Shown here piece after piece: positions 62,255-64,000 of a stretch of 64,000 nt of DNA. The stretch covers positions 12,275,501 to 12,339,500 of the forward strand of contig JAEOAD010000052.1 in assembly GCA_036365145.1 (NCBI GenBank). The letters are read 5' to 3'. The stretch comes from Orientallactaga sibirica (lineage: Eukaryota; Chordata; Mammalia; Rodentia; Dipodidae). A program made the position numbers and the translations under genes. The notes below the pieces were generated by a model. That model saw only the letters and a program-made list of their open reading frames with translations. It was not told where the DNA came from and did not search any database. Position 1 is the first letter of the stretch. The number at the start of each line of letters is the position of its first letter.

Positions 62255-62425
62255 GGACCCTTACTATAATTGTTTTTGTTCATTTAGTTCTGTTTGTCTT
62301 TTTCTTTACTGGGTGAAGACCATACTTGCTTCGTCCTCAGTGAACCCCGGAATGGAGCACAGTGTCTGACACAGCACACACACGTCACTTGAAAACTATT
62401 GTTGAAGGAAGGATGAAGCATGCCA
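62255..62425 (+). mobile_element. L2-like ancient LINE 3' end
   Basis: GTTCATTTAGTTCTGTTTGTC, GAATGGAGCACAGTGTCTGACACAGC, CACTTGAAAACTATTGTTGAAGGAAGG recall the L2/MIR 3' end (AGTGCCTGGCACATAGTAG...TTGTTGAATGAATG). Confidence 0.55.
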
Positions 62426-63150
62426 CCCAGGACGCGATCAGAGCTGGAACTGTCTTTCTTTATGTGGTTTAGTGAGTATCCTGTTCTTTGACCTGGATGG
62501 TATTAATGCTATGGCTATACACAAAAAGGGAATGGAAAATTTGAGGTAATTATATGGGTAATTCAAGCAGAATGGACCACCCACTCTGACCTCAATTATC
62601 TGTTTATTTTCGGTGGAGGTGGCTGAAAACCTGCAGAACTGGGCTAATTGTCTCACTCCCTGGCGTCTTCTTATTCCAGGGCTAGCTGCAAAGGGGCACA
62701 GGCGCGCTTCCCTGGCCAAGAAAGCAGACACTCCATGCCTCTGTATGTACTGCCAACATGACTGTGTACATACACACAACGTGCACGTCATACCCATGCA
62801 CGTGAGAGCTAAGAGAGGAGCAGGAAGCACGTGGAAGACCCCCTTTCCACCATGGAAACCTTCCACACCTGGGCTTCTGCGGACTTCAACTTCTTCCTCT
62901 CAACAGCTCTGTTCTGGATTCATGAAATCGTAACCTGACCTTGGCAAACCTGGGCCAGTGCCAAGTGGAAACGTCATGGGCTGAAAGGACTGGCCTGATA
63001 CATGCAGTACTCAAAGAGATATGGTCTTCAGTTGTGCATTTAAAGACAGAATGAAATTTCAAGCCTACGCCAGCGAGTCTGGCTTTGCTGTGTCAATAAG
63101 AGTATTTAAAGATGATATTTGGCTGAAGCAGTAAGTTCTGCGGATGAAAA
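62426..63150. other. No recognisable gene or repeat
   Basis: About 720 bp. A 142-codon minus frame (62438-62866) and a 106-codon plus frame overlap out of phase; no domain recognised. Confidence 0.4.
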
Positions 63151-63157
63151 CAGTTTG

Positions 63158-63285
63158 GCCCTCTCTCTTTTCCCTTCCTCCTTTTTCTCCTCTTCTCTCC
63201 TTTCCCTTCCTCCTCTTGCTCCTCTTCTCTCTCTTCCTTCTCTCCTGTTCCTCCTCTTCTCTCTTCCCTCCTCCCCCTGTTGGTT
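63158..63285. repeat. Pyrimidine tract, CTT/CCT-rich
   Basis: TTTTCCCTTCCTCC and TCCTCTTCTCTC units over about 125 bp on the plus strand. It yields Ser/Leu- or Arg/Glu-rich frames on the two strands, neither credible as a gene. Confidence 0.9.
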
Positions 63286-63558
63286 CCTAGCTCTGTCCTT
63301 CACTTTCCAGAAACTTCACCTGCTGATTTGGGGACTTTCCCAGCTTCAAGGGCTGGGAAAACCACGTGTACATTTGATACCAGCATAGTCAACAACCCGC
63401 TTTGCCCTCCCTACTTCTGTCTGGCATGGGGTGGGGCCAGAGGAGCTTACTGCCATCTTAAGGAAGGCAAAATGGGAAGCAAAGAAATGCAAAAGAAAGG
63501 TACATGGGGTTTCCTATCTGCCGTAATACTAGAGAGCTGATGGCCAACTGTTCTATAT
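63286..63558. other. Unassigned spacer
   Basis: About 270 bp with no repeat recognised. Confidence 0.35.
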
Positions 63559-63900
63559 TGTGGTGGTTTGAATCAGACGTCTCCCCAAAATGCATGTGTT
63601 CTGAATGCTTGGTTCCCAGCTGATGGCAATTTGGGAGGTGGAGCCTTGCTGGAGGAGGTGTGTTGTTGGAGGTGAGTTTAGGGGTGTTGTATCCAGCTCC
63701 CCCTTGCCAGTGTTTGGCTCACTCTTCTGATGCAGTTTTCCACCTGTGGTGGCACAGGTGACATCCAGCCTCTGCTTGTGCCATGTTCCCTGCCATCATG
63801 AACCCTCCCCTCAAGACTCCAGGACGTAATAAAATCTTTCCTCCCACCAGCTGCTTTTGGTTGGGCGCTGCGTCCCAGCAACTAGAAGGTGACTGCAACA
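63559..63900 (+). mobile_element. LTR, ERVL-MaLR-like, complete with TG...CA ends
   Basis: 342 bp from TGTGGTGGTTTGAATCAG to GGTGACTGCAACA. Internal blocks CATGTGTTCTGAATGCTTGG, CCCAGCTGATGGCAATTTGGG, CCAGTGTTTGGC match the reversed LTR at 42.5 kb; GTAATAAAATC (near 63.83 kb) is the probable polyadenylation signal. No clear 5-bp target duplication could be read. Nothing retroviral follows before the window ends. Confidence 0.85.
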
Positions 63901-64000
63901 TCTACGCTCATCTATCTGAACTCAAGATAGCACTGGGATGGGTGTGGAAGGTTAAGACCAGAGGCGAAGTTAACAAGGATGAGCGAAATCATGTTGAGGG
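63901..64000. other. Window end, unassigned
   Basis: 100 bp after the LTR; nothing recognised. Confidence 0.35.

Overview
This 64-kb window reads as rodent nuclear DNA with no protein-coding gene, tRNA, rRNA or snRNA gene that I can support. It holds two abundant short retroposon types. One is a 7SL-derived B1-type element, with CCCAGCAC, GGCGTGGTGG and a diagnostic GACTACATAGTGAATTCCAG body. The other is a tRNA-derived, B2-like SINE with pol III A-box (TGGCTTAGTGGTTAAG) and B-box (GGTTCGATTCC) sequences, a CT-rich stretch and an AATAAATAAA tail. B4-like and ID-like elements are also present. B1 plus B4 plus ID places the sequence in the mouse-related rodents. From memory, the exact form of the tRNA-derived SINE is the jerboa (Dipodidae) type, so jerboa or a close relative is my best guess (about 60%).

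Layout. 1-13 kb: mixed repeat-poor stretches, a LINE-1 3' fragment at 4.14 kb, an old LTR at 9.15 kb, and a B4-type SINE at 11.3-12.6 kb broken by three later insertions, including a solo LTR. 13-23 kb: scattered SINEs around a 2.3-kb repeat-poor block (18.2-20.5 kb). 23-29 kb: an LTR, a LINE-1 3' end on the plus strand and an old LINE-1 on the minus strand. 29-38 kb: SINEs, a MIR remnant and a 283-bp inverted repeat at 30.3 kb. 38-46 kb: the most heavily layered part, with an ancient repeat and old LINE-1 pieces carrying serial SINE, LINE and LTR insertions, including a second solo LTR of the same family as the one at 12.1 kb. 46-56 kb: LTRs, SINEs and two repeat-poor blocks. 56-59 kb: a minus-strand LINE-1 3' region carrying six SINE insertions, three of them stacked on one target site. 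59-64 kb: repeat-poor sequence, a (CATC)n array, a SINE, an L2-like remnant and an LTR at the right edge.

The open reading frames in the window are mostly read-through of SINE GA/CT tracts, dinucleotide repeats or LTRs. None shows a domain I recognise, so no gene is called. The window is best described as intergenic or deep intronic DNA whose content is a record of successive retrotransposition. I see no undescribed biological system. The most interesting items are structural: the inverted repeat at 30.3 kb, a SINE/B1 chimera inserted as one unit, repeated insertions at single target sites, and two solo LTRs with perfect 6-bp target duplications. All family assignments come from reading by eye and from memory of consensus sequences, not from a database search.
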